Source: Actinomycetota bacterium (lineage in GTDB: Bacteria > Actinomycetota > Thermoleophilia > Gaiellales > Gaiellaceae). From it: 5,605 nt of DNA. The notes beneath the pieces were generated by a model. That model was not told the DNA's origin and made no database searches. It saw nothing but the letters and a program-made list of their open reading frames with translations. Location of the stretch: assembly GCA_005885085.1 (NCBI GenBank), contig VAXY01000162.1:7751-13355 (forward strand). Direction: 5' to 3'. Position 1 is the stretch's first letter. The number at the start of each line of letters is the position of its first letter. A program made the translations under genes and the position numbers. Of this stretch, positions 1 to 5,225 are shown in pieces.

Positions 1-605
1 TTCCGACCTGGTTGATCGCCGACTCGGTGCCGCCGCAGAGCATCACGTCCGCGCGACCGAGCCGGATGTCGTCGAGGCCCTGCCCGATCGCCATGTTCGA
101 CGCCGCGCACGCCGTGCACTCCGACGACAGGGGTCCGCGAGTGCCGAGCTCCATCGACACCCAGCCGGCGCCCATGTTGGGGATGATGCAGGGAATCGCG
201 AAGGGGTTGACGCGGTCGGGGCCGCGCGCGATCAGCGTGTCGTAGCAGTCCTGGAAGGACTTGATACCGCCGATCCCGGTCGCGATCGAGGCGCCGATGC
301 GGTCCGCGTCGGGGGCGATCTCGATGCCTGCGTCGGCCTCGGCCTGCCGCGCCGCCGCCAGGATCAGCTGCGCAAACCGGTCCATGCGGCGCGCCTGCTT
401 GCGGTCGATCCAGTTGGACGGGTCGAAGTCCTTCACCTCGCACGCGAAGTGCACGAAGTAGTCGCTCGAGTCGAACTGCGTGATCTCGGCCGCGCCCGAC
501 TCACCTGCGAGCAGGTTCTGCCACGAAGTCTCGGCGTCGTTACCGAGCGGCGTGACCGCGGATTCCCGTGATGACGACCCTACGCCTGCCGTTGAGAGAA
601 GACAC
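1..605 (-). CDS. fabF: Beta-ketoacyl-ACP synthase II (FabF), 5' half only, frameshifted
   Basis: FabF condenses malonyl-ACP with acyl-ACP to lengthen the fatty acid chain in the cytoplasm. About 202 of roughly 410 expected residues are visible; the rest lies left of base 1. The best start is GTG at 605-603, immediately after the fabG stop (TAAGTG), giving MSSLNGRRRVVITGI. The frame then breaks. AVTPLGNDAETSWQNLLAG continues only in another frame from base 559, and the first frame meets a TAA shortly after. Restoring two G bases near 560 recreates the conserved GIGAVTPLG, so a 2-base loss fits best. Downstream of this the sequence is clean FabF, with VKDFDP, RRMDRF, GIGG and ECTACAASNMAIG; the TAC cysteine at 107-109 is the nucleophile, followed by CGGTES. 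As written, the intact downstream frame could only begin at a GTG inside fabG (622-620), with a meaningless 21-residue leader. It is either a sequence error or a real defect. The family assignment is firm. Confidence -1.
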
Positions 606-1337
606 TTACATCCCCAATCCACCGTCGACGAGCAGCACTTCACCGGTGATGAAGGCCGCCTCGTCGGAACAGAGAAACCGTACCGCGCCGGCGATGTCGT
701 CGGGTGTTCCGAATCGTCCGAGCGGAGTGTTGGCGAGCATCAGCTCTTTCATGTCGTCCGCGATCACCTGCGTCAAACGTGTGTCGACGTAACCCGGCGC
801 AACAACGTTCGCGCGGACGCCTCGGTTGCCGAGCTCACGTGCGAGCGCTTTCGTGAAGCCGATGATGCCCGCCTTGGACGCCGAGTAGTTGGTCTGCCCG
901 GGGTTGCCGTGGAGGCCGACGATGCTGGAGATGTTCACGATCGCGCCCGAGTGCCGCTTCATCATCCCGCGGGCCGCCGCGCGGCAGGTGTGGAAGACAC
1001 CGCCGAGGTTCGTGGCGATCACCTGGCCCCAGTCGTCGTCCGACATTCGTGCGAGCAGGCCGTCGCGGGTGACGCCGGCGTTGTTGACGAGGATGTCGAG
1101 CTCCCCCGCTTCCTCGACTAGCCGCTTTGCCTCGTCGGCGTCGGACACGTCCGCCCGCACGGCCTTCGCGCCCGCCTCGCCGGCGACCGCCTCGGCCTCG
1201 TCCTGCCCCGAGCGGTAGCTGAGCGTGACCGCCGCGCCGGCGCGCGCAAGCTCCAGCGCGATCGCACGGCCGATCCCACGTGAGCCGCCCGTCACGAGGG
1301 CCGTCTTCCCCTCGAGCGACGCGAAGGCGTCAGGCAG
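606..1337 (-). CDS. fabG: 3-oxoacyl-ACP reductase FabG, probable CTG start
   Basis: FabG is the NADPH-dependent reductase of beta-ketoacyl-ACP to 3-hydroxyacyl-ACP, a short-chain dehydrogenase (SDR) that is normally tetrameric. Visible motifs are the Rossmann TGGSRGIG, an ADVSD segment, NNAG, and the catalytic set Ser, Tyr-x-x-x-Lys (NISSIVG and NYSASK). The first standard start is GTG at 1295-1293, but it would remove beta strand 1 (KTALV) just before the glycine-rich loop. The frame is open upstream as PDAFASLEGKTALVTGG, and the only near-start codon is CTG at 1337-1335. It overlaps the end of fabD by 8 bases and follows GAGGAG by 10 bases. With that start the protein is 243 aa and the catalytic residues fall at Ser138, Tyr151 and Lys155, the same numbers as in E. 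coli FabG (244 aa). The stop TAA abuts the fabF start. Identity is certain; the start is inferred. A 1295 start would give 229 aa. Confidence -1.
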   Translation of the reverse strand: MPDAFASLEGKTALVTGGSRGIGRAIALELARAGAAVTLSYRSGQDEAEAVAGEAGAKAVRADVSDADEAKRLVEEAGELDILVNNAGVTRDGLLARMSDDDWGQVIATNLGGVFHTCRAAARGMMKRHSGAIVNISSIVGLHGNPGQTNYSASKAGIIGFTKALARELGNRGVRANVVAPGYVDTRLTQVIADDMKELMLANTPLGRFGTPDDIAGAVRFLCSDEAAFITGEVLLVDGGLGM

Positions 1338-2262
1338 AGGCCAGCGTCTCCTCGAGCTTGTCGAGGCCCTCCGGAGTGGAGACCGAGATCGTCCGGGCGT
1401 CCCGGTCGATCCGCTTGATCAGCCCGGCGAGGACGTTTCCCGGCCCGACCTCGACCCAGGTTTGAACGCCCTCGCGCAGCAATTCCTGAGCCGCCTGGGT
1501 GAAGCGCACCGGGGCGGTGAGCTGCTCGACCAGGAGCGGCCCGACCCGCTTCGCGTTCTCGATCCGCGCCGTCACGGTCGACATGAACGGTGCGGTCGGC
1601 TCGGCGAACTTCACCCGCTCCAGTGCGGGGCGCAGCCGATCGGCCGCACGCGCGACGAGCGGGCTGTGGAACGCACCCGAGACGCGCAGCTTGACGGCAC
1701 GGCGCGCGCCCTCGTGCTCGGCCGCCTCGCAGGCCTCGTCGACGGCGGGGTTCTCCCCCGAAACGACGATCTGCCCGGGGCAGTTGTAGTTCGCCGGCCA
1801 GACATTGAGGATGCGCCGGCAGATCCGCTCGACCACCTCGTCGTCGAGACCGAGGATCGCGGCCATCGAGCCGGGGTTCGTGCGGGCCGCCTCCGCCATC
1901 GCGAGCCCACGCTCCCGCACGAGTGCGATCGCGTCCTCGAGCTTGAGCGCTCCGGCCGAGGCGAGGGCGGCGAACTCGCCGACCGAATGGCCGACGACGA
2001 AGTCGGGCTTGATCCCGCGCGCCTTGATCGCCGCCAGGACGGCGAGGCTCGTCGCCACGAGAGCCGGCTGCTGCACCTCCGTCTGGACGACCTCGTGCTC
2101 CGGCGCCTCGAAACAGAGGTAGCGCAGGTCGAGGCCCGCCGCATCGCTGCCGCGCTCGAACACATCCATCGCCTCGGGCACCGCCACCGCGATCTCGCGG
2201 CCCATCCCGGCGTCGAGCGAGCCCTGGCCCGGGAAGCAGAAGGCGATCAGGCCGCCCTTCAC
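1330..2262 (-). CDS. fabD: Malonyl-CoA:ACP transacylase FabD
   Basis: FabD moves malonyl groups from CoA to the ACP phosphopantetheine, supplying extender units to FabH and FabF. The chosen start is GTG at 2262-2260, which overlaps the fabH stop by 4 bases (GTGA). GATGGAG lies 8 bases upstream as a ribosome site. It gives a 310-aa protein beginning MKGGLIAFCFPGQGS, the standard family opening. A further GTG at 2292 would add 10 residues inside the end of fabH and has no family support. Motifs are FPGQGS near residue 11, VVGHSVGEFAAL with the nucleophile at Ser93, the Arg of RERGLAMAEA near 118 that would hold the malonyl carboxylate, and GAFHSPLV with the catalytic His199. The length matches the family (about 310 aa). 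No additional domain is present, so this is a stand-alone FAS II enzyme rather than a polyketide module. It is translationally coupled to fabH and probably to fabG. Confidence -1.
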   Translation of the reverse strand: MKGGLIAFCFPGQGSLDAGMGREIAVAVPEAMDVFERGSDAAGLDLRYLCFEAPEHEVVQTEVQQPALVATSLAVLAAIKARGIKPDFVVGHSVGEFAALASAGALKLEDAIALVRERGLAMAEAARTNPGSMAAILGLDDEVVERICRRILNVWPANYNCPGQIVVSGENPAVDEACEAAEHEGARRAVKLRVSGAFHSPLVARAADRLRPALERVKFAEPTAPFMSTVTARIENAKRVGPLLVEQLTAPVRFTQAAQELLREGVQTWVEVGPGNVLAGLIKRIDRDARTISVSTPEGLDKLEETLASA

Positions 2263-3248
2263 AGTGTCCACTCCATCAAGCCCGACCCCCACGTGAGGCC
2301 TGCTCCCATGCCGGTCATCAGAACCAGATCTCCCTTCTTCAGCCGTCCCTCGCGCTGGGCATCTGCGAGTGCAAGCGGGATTGAACCAGACGACGTATTG
2401 CCATAACGGTCAACGTTGACGATCATCCGTTCCCGCGGGATGCCGAGCTTCCCGGCTGCGTGGTCCATGATCCGGACATTGGCCTGGTGCGGGACGTAGA
2501 CGTCGACCTCGTCGACCGAGACGCCACAGTGTCCGAGCACGGCCTGGGCCGACGCGACGAGCACCCGGGTCGCGAACTTGAAGACCTCCCGCCCATTCAT
2601 GTGCACGAAGCCGTTCCCCTCCGCGTCCTCCATCCGCCGCGAGCCGCTGCCCGGGAGCGAGAGGTGGATCCCCCCGCCTCCGTCCGCGCCGAGCTCGAAG
2701 CCGATGAAGCCCGGTCGCTCAACCCGTTCGAGCACGACCGCTCCGGCCCCGTCGCCGAACAGGATCAGCGTCGAACGATCGGTCCAGTCGAGGATCCGTG
2801 AGAGGACGTCGCCGCCGACGACGAGCGCTCGTTGCGCGAGGCCCGCCGCCATCATCCCGTAGGCCTGAGCCAGGGCGTACATGAAGCCCGTGCAGCCGGC
2901 GAGCAGGTCATACGCGGCGGCGTCCGGGGCGCCGAGCTCGTCGGCGAGGAGGGCGCTCGAGGTCGGGAACATCATGTCGGGTGTCACCGTCGCGCAGACC
3001 AGGAGGTCGACGTCCTTCGCCTCGACGTGGGCCTGGGCGAGCGCCGCGCGCGCGGCGGGAAGCGCGAGGTCGGTCAGCGCCTGCTCGGGCGCGGCGATCC
3101 GGCGCTCACGGATGCCGGTGCGGGCCATGATCCACTCGTCCGACGTGTCGACGATGGTCGAAAGCTCGTCGTTCGTCAGCACGCGCTCGGGCACGTGCGC
3201 GCCCAGGCCCGTGATCGAGATCGGATCGCCGCGAGCTTTACCAATCAT
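2259..3248 (-). CDS. fabH: Beta-ketoacyl-ACP synthase III (FabH)
   Basis: FabH performs the first condensation of FAS II, joining an acyl-CoA primer to malonyl-ACP. The thiolase-fold sequence runs from ISITGLGAHVPERVLTNDEL, through DEWIMARTGI, to the active sites. The Cys-His-Asn triad is visible: Cys119 in LLAGCTGF, His254 in VPHQAN and Asn284 in GNTSSGSIPLAL. GDGAGAVVLE and the end MGAGLTWGSGLMEW are also typical. The start is ATG at 3248-3246, with AGGGAGG 11 bases upstream, giving 329 aa. The frame stays open up to a TTG at 3344 that overlaps fabZ, but the 32 extra residues would translate the intergenic hairpins and have no family counterpart. Primer preference (straight or branched) cannot be read from the sequence. 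The gene sits 85 bases after fabZ and overlaps fabD by 4 bases. Confidence -1.
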   Translation of the reverse strand: MIGKARGDPISITGLGAHVPERVLTNDELSTIVDTSDEWIMARTGIRERRIAAPEQALTDLALPAARAALAQAHVEAKDVDLLVCATVTPDMMFPTSSALLADELGAPDAAAYDLLAGCTGFMYALAQAYGMMAAGLAQRALVVGGDVLSRILDWTDRSTLILFGDGAGAVVLERVERPGFIGFELGADGGGGIHLSLPGSGSRRMEDAEGNGFVHMNGREVFKFATRVLVASAQAVLGHCGVSVDEVDVYVPHQANVRIMDHAAGKLGIPRERMIVNVDRYGNTSSGSIPLALADAQREGRLKKGDLVLMTGMGAGLTWGSGLMEWTL

Positions 3249-3259
3249 CGGTCGACTCG

Positions 3260-3266
3260 CCTCCCT
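3260..3266 (-). promoter_or_regulatory. Ribosome binding site of fabH
   Basis: AGGGAGG on the minus strand, 11 bases before the ATG at 3248. It decides the fabH start against the upstream TTG at 3344. It directly touches the foot of the 3267-3288 hairpin, so folding of that hairpin could affect ribosome access (inference). Confidence -1.
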
Positions 3267-3288
3267 GGGGGAACCTCCCGGTTCCCCC
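3267..3288. repeat. Perfect 9-bp inverted repeat in the fabZ-fabH gap
   Basis: The arms GGGGGAACC (3267-3275) and GGTTCCCCC (3280-3288) flank a 4-base TCCC loop. In the fabZ-fabH mRNA this forms a strong hairpin just upstream of the fabH ribosome site. No U-run follows it on the minus strand, so it is not a classical terminator. It may be a processing or attenuation element, a protein site, or a copy of a small dispersed palindrome. A related element lies before fabZ (3815-3835). Confidence -1.
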
Positions 3289-3304
3289 CTGACTCCCTCC
3301 ACGT

Positions 3305-3319
3305 GTCCGCTTCGCGGAC
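3305..3319. repeat. Short hairpin just after the fabZ stop
   Basis: GTCCGC (3305-3310) and GCGGAC (3314-3319) form a perfect 6-bp stem. On the minus-strand transcript the loop is GAA, closed by C-G; the GCGAAGC core is known to be an unusually stable mini-hairpin. It starts 14 bases after the fabZ stop and lies upstream of the larger hairpin. Its role is unknown; mRNA 3'-end protection or differential expression within the operon is possible. Confidence -1.
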
Positions 3320-3333
3320 GGACGCGATGCGTC

Positions 3334-3774
3334 TCATCGTTCAACCGCGAACGTCAACGTTGCACGACACGCAAGCTCGTCGCCGACGCGGGCCTCCGCC
3401 TTTCCCCGCCCGATCGGCCCCCGCACCCGCTCCAGCTCACAGCGCAGCTCGAGCACGTCACCGGGCTCGACCACGCGCTTGAACCGGCAGTCGTCGATGC
3501 CGGCGAACAGCGCCAGCTTGCCGCGGTTCTCCTCCTCGCTCAGCACTGCGACGGCACCGGTCTGCGCGAGCGCCTCGACGATCAGCACGCCCGGCATCAC
3601 GGGCCGCGCGGGAAAGTGGCCGGCGAGATACCACTCGTCCTCACGCACGGTCTTGCGCGCGACCGCGCCGACGCCGGGTGTCAGCTCGAGCACCTCGTCG
3701 ATCAGGAGAAACGGCTCGCGGTGCGGGAGGATCTCCTCGATCGCCTCGCGGCCGAAGGGTGGGGCGACGGTCAT
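3334..3774 (-). CDS. fabZ: 3-hydroxyacyl-ACP dehydratase FabZ
   Basis: FabZ dehydrates 3-hydroxyacyl-ACP to trans-2-enoyl-ACP and is a hot-dog-fold enzyme. The sequence shows ILPHREPFLLIDEV near residues 15-28, then LAGHFPARPVMPGVLIVEALAQ with the catalytic His53 and Glu67, and a C-terminal strand region ending CRATLTFAVER. The start is ATG at 3774-3772, giving 146 aa, the normal size; AAAAGG lies 7 bases upstream. A GTG at 3837 could extend the frame by 21 residues, but that stretch is proline-, arginine- and serine-rich, spans the upstream hairpin and has no family match. It is the first fab gene of the leftward cluster here, 145 bases after the sigma factor stop. No good TANNNT -10 hexamer was found in that gap, so the fab promoter is unresolved. 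The His-Glu pair and lack of a FabA-like extension favour FabZ over FabA. Confidence -1.
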   Translation of the reverse strand: MTVAPPFGREAIEEILPHREPFLLIDEVLELTPGVGAVARKTVREDEWYLAGHFPARPVMPGVLIVEALAQTGAVAVLSEEENRGKLALFAGIDDCRFKRVVEPGDVLELRCELERVRGPIGRGKAEARVGDELACRATLTFAVER

Positions 3775-3781
3775 CGGCACG

Positions 3782-3787
3782 CCTTTT
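3782..3787 (-). promoter_or_regulatory. Probable ribosome binding site of fabZ
   Basis: AAAAGG on the minus strand, 7 bases before the ATG at 3774. It is a weak but well-placed Shine-Dalgarno match and supports that ATG over the GTG at 3837. Confidence -1.
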
Positions 3788-3804
3788 GCCGAAGAGCGAG
3801 GGAA

Positions 3805-3835
3805 GGGGAAACGGGGGGAACCGTGAGGTTTCCCC
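3805..3835. repeat. Inverted repeats before fabZ with two alternative pairings
   Basis: Two structures compete for the same right arm. GGGGAAAC (3805-3812) pairs perfectly with GTTTCCCC (3828-3835) around a 15-base loop. Alternatively GGGGAACC (3815-3822) pairs with GGTTTCCCC (3827-3835) with one bulged T and a 4-base loop. The second form closely resembles the palindrome before fabH (3267-3288). The element lies in the 145-base gap between the sigma factor stop and fabZ, where a leader or attenuator could sit; function is not shown. The rest of the gap (3836-3919) holds nothing I can identify. Confidence -1.
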
Positions 3836-3919
3836 ACACCTTCTCCTCAGCCGACGCGGCGATCACAGTGGCGCGCGGGCTGCGGCGTGACCTAAAGAAG
3901 GGGTCGAGGCGAGCGGGGG

Positions 3920-4528
3920 TCATGCGACGTCCGAGAGCTTGTCGCGGAGGTGGTTCCGCCCACGGTGCGCATAGCATTTCGCGGTGCCGACGGGCATCCC
4001 GGACGCGGCGGCGATCTCCTCGAATGAAAGGCCGAGCGCGTCCTTGAGCACGACGACGCGCGCCTGGTCGGGGGCGATCTCCGCGAGACATCTGTTCAGC
4101 TCGGTGCGCAGCTCTGTGCGGGCCGCCTCGCTCGCTGGATCACCCTCGGTCGCGGCGCGGCGGTCCTCGAGCAGTGGCTCGCAGGCGCGCGCACGCTGAC
4201 GGTTCGCCACGTCCCGGCACGCGTTGACGGTCAGCCGGTGCAGCCAGGTTGCGAACTGTGCTTCGCCGCGGAATTGCCGGATCCGGATGCAGAGCTTCGC
4301 GAGCGCCTCCTGTGACGCGTCCCGAGCATCCTCGGGATCGCGCAGAAGGTGCAGGGCCAGCTTCTCGACGCGCGGTCCGTGCCGCTCGCACAGTGCCTCG
4401 AGCGCGTGCGGGTCGCCGTCTTTTGCTCGTTTCACCAGGATCGGATCGCTCAGGCGCGCGTAGACCAGTGGCCCTTCCGGGCGGGAGGACTGCTGAATTG
4501 GACGGCGGCGGCTCTTCGGCAGTTGCAT
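3920..4528 (-). CDS. ECF-type (sigma-70 family) RNA polymerase sigma factor
   Basis: This 202-aa protein has the two-domain ECF layout. Region 2 covers about residues 27-112, with DPEDARDASQEALAKL and FRGEAQFATWLHRLTVNACRD, matching the core-binding and -10-recognition helices. Region 4 covers about residues 140-198, with IAPDQARVVVLKDALGLSF, then EEIAAASGMPVGTAKCYAHR as the -35-binding helix-turn-helix. The recognition helix reads GTAKCYAHRGRNHLR where most ECF factors have a form like GTVKSRLHRAR. The start is ATG at 4528-4526. The first 25 residues are basic and not conserved in the family. A TAGACT hexamer ends 10 bases before the ATG and there is no clear ribosome site, which suggests a very short or absent 5' leader. 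The frame stays open far upstream, but only antisense to birA. No anti-sigma gene is adjacent. Its targets cannot be told; the fab cluster directly downstream is a candidate only by position. Confidence -1.
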   Translation of the reverse strand: MQLPKSRRRPIQQSSRPEGPLVYARLSDPILVKRAKDGDPHALEALCERHGPRVEKLALHLLRDPEDARDASQEALAKLCIRIRQFRGEAQFATWLHRLTVNACRDVANRQRARACEPLLEDRRAATEGDPASEAARTELRTELNRCLAEIAPDQARVVVLKDALGLSFEEIAAASGMPVGTAKCYAHRGRNHLRDKLSDVA

Positions 4529-4537
4529 CTGCGGCTC

Positions 4538-4544
4538 TAGTCTA
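4538..4544. promoter_or_regulatory. Overlapping divergent -10 elements of birA and the sigma gene
   Basis: The 7 bases TAGTCTA carry TAGTCT on the plus strand (4538-4543) and TAGACT on the minus strand (4544-4539); both fit TANNNT. The birA GTG begins 6 bases beyond the plus hexamer, and the sigma ATG 10 bases beyond the minus hexamer, so both transcripts would be leaderless or nearly so. No convincing -35 was found on either side. The site is embedded in CTAG-T-CTAG. This is predicted by pattern only. Confidence -1.
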
Positions 4545-4549
4545 GGAGC

Positions 4550-5131
4550 GTGGCGGATTCGCTCGCCCCCGGCGTCGTCCGGCCGCTGCTCGGCGGACGT
4601 TTCGGGCGCATCTACCGCTACGAGGAGCTCTGCCCGTCGACACAGCGCCTGCTTCGGGAGAACGATCCCGAAGGCGCGGTCGCCGTCGCCGAGGAGCAGA
4701 GCGAAGGGCGGGGCCGGCTCGGCCGTAGCTGGCAGGCCCCGGCGGGAACGAGCGTCCTCGTCTCGGTGCTGCTCCGTCCGCCGCTCGAGGCGGCGCGGCT
4801 CCCCGAGCTGTCGCTCGTCGCCGGCGGGGCCGTCGCGCAGGCGATCGCCGACGTGACCGGGATCGACCCGGCAATCAAGTTCCCGAACGACGTTCTCGTC
4901 GAAGGGCGGAAGGTCGCCGGCATACTCGCCGAATCGAGCGACGGCCGCGTCGTGCTCGGAATCGGCGTGAACGCGAACCAGACGAGGGAACAGCTGCCGG
5001 CCGACGCGCAGACCGAGCCGACGTCGCTCCGGCTCGAGCTTGGAGGACCGGTCGACCGCGCCACCCTCCTGAGCGCGATCCTGCTGCAGCTCGAGCGCGC
5101 CTACGACGCCTGGATCCGAGGCGCCGCTTGA
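4550..5131 (+). CDS. birA: Biotin--[acetyl-CoA-carboxylase] ligase, catalytic domain only
   Basis: This enzyme activates biotin with ATP and attaches it to the biotin carboxyl carrier protein of acetyl-CoA carboxylase, which makes malonyl-CoA for the neighbouring fatty acid genes. The 193-aa protein shows the catalytic domain in order: CPSTQRLL near residue 28 (usually STN), EEQSEGRGRLGRSW at 48-61 (the biotinoyl-AMP loop), KFPNDVL at 110-116 (usually KWPNDVL), GRKVAGIL at 119-126 and GIGVNAN at 137-143. There is no N-terminal helix-turn-helix, so it should not act as a biotin repressor. It ends at YDAWIRGAA, where relatives continue into a C-terminal SH3-like domain of about 45 residues; I see no continuation in the other frames. 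A hairpin begins 15 bases after the stop, which supports a natural end. The GTG start at 4550 has AGGAG only one base before it, too close for a ribosome site, and fits leaderless translation. Function is very likely; full activity without the end domain is uncertain. Confidence -1.
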   Translation: MADSLAPGVVRPLLGGRFGRIYRYEELCPSTQRLLRENDPEGAVAVAEEQSEGRGRLGRSWQAPAGTSVLVSVLLRPPLEAARLPELSLVAGGAVAQAIADVTGIDPAIKFPNDVLVEGRKVAGILAESSDGRVVLGIGVNANQTREQLPADAQTEPTSLRLELGGPVDRATLLSAILLQLERAYDAWIRGAA

Positions 5132-5145
5132 CGGCGCCGCCCAGA

Positions 5146-5172
5146 GGACGCGTGAGCCTTGCTCGCGCGTCC
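5146..5172 (+). terminator. 12-bp hairpin after birA, possible terminator
   Basis: GGACGCGTGAGC (5146-5157) pairs with GCTCGCGCGTCC (5161-5172) around a CTT loop; the one non-Watson-Crick position is a G-U wobble in the plus-strand RNA. On the minus strand the same position is an A-C mismatch, so the fold favours birA transcripts. No T-run follows, so it would be a GC-rich, U-less terminator or 3'-end stabiliser. It sits in the gap between convergent genes. Confidence -1.
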
Positions 5173-5183
5173 GTCTAACAGAC

Positions 5184-5195
5184 AGACCTAGGTCT
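5184..5195. repeat. Perfect 12-base palindrome AGACCTAGGTCT
   Basis: AGACCT/AGGTCT is an exact palindrome with no loop, which suits a dimeric protein site better than an RNA hairpin. GTCT-AAC-AGAC (5173-5183) lies directly before it. It is in the 94-base convergent gap between birA and the Ig-like protein gene, where an operator would be unexpected. No known site is recognised. Confidence -1.
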
Positions 5196-5225
5196 CTTGA
5201 ACGCAAGAACCGCCGGCGCGGCTCT

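Noticed and set aside
555..570. Programmed ribosomal frameshift in fabF
   Set aside because: There is no slippery run, in-frame stop at the shift point or stimulatory structure, and the shift would drop the conserved glycine. An error or simple deletion is more likely.
1225..2406. 393-codon plus-strand open frame antisense to fabD and the fabH end
   Set aside because: It mirrors fabD codons, is rich in Arg, Asp and His, and has no recognisable domain, while the other strand has complete FabD motifs.
3249..3344. N-terminal extension of fabH to TTG at 3344
   Set aside because: It would translate both intergenic hairpins into a Gly/Arg/Pro leader not found in FabH; the ATG at 3248 has a good ribosome site and gives normal length.
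2881..4047. 388-codon plus-strand open frame antisense to fabH, fabZ and the sigma gene
   Set aside because: It crosses three genes with clear catalytic motifs on the opposite strand and shows low-complexity Arg/Ser/Ala sequence only.
5120..5140. Direct repeat GGCGCCGC around the birA stop (5120-5127 and 5133-5140)
   Set aside because: An 8-base GC repeat is expected by chance in such GC-rich sequence, and nothing else marks it as a mobile element or attachment site.
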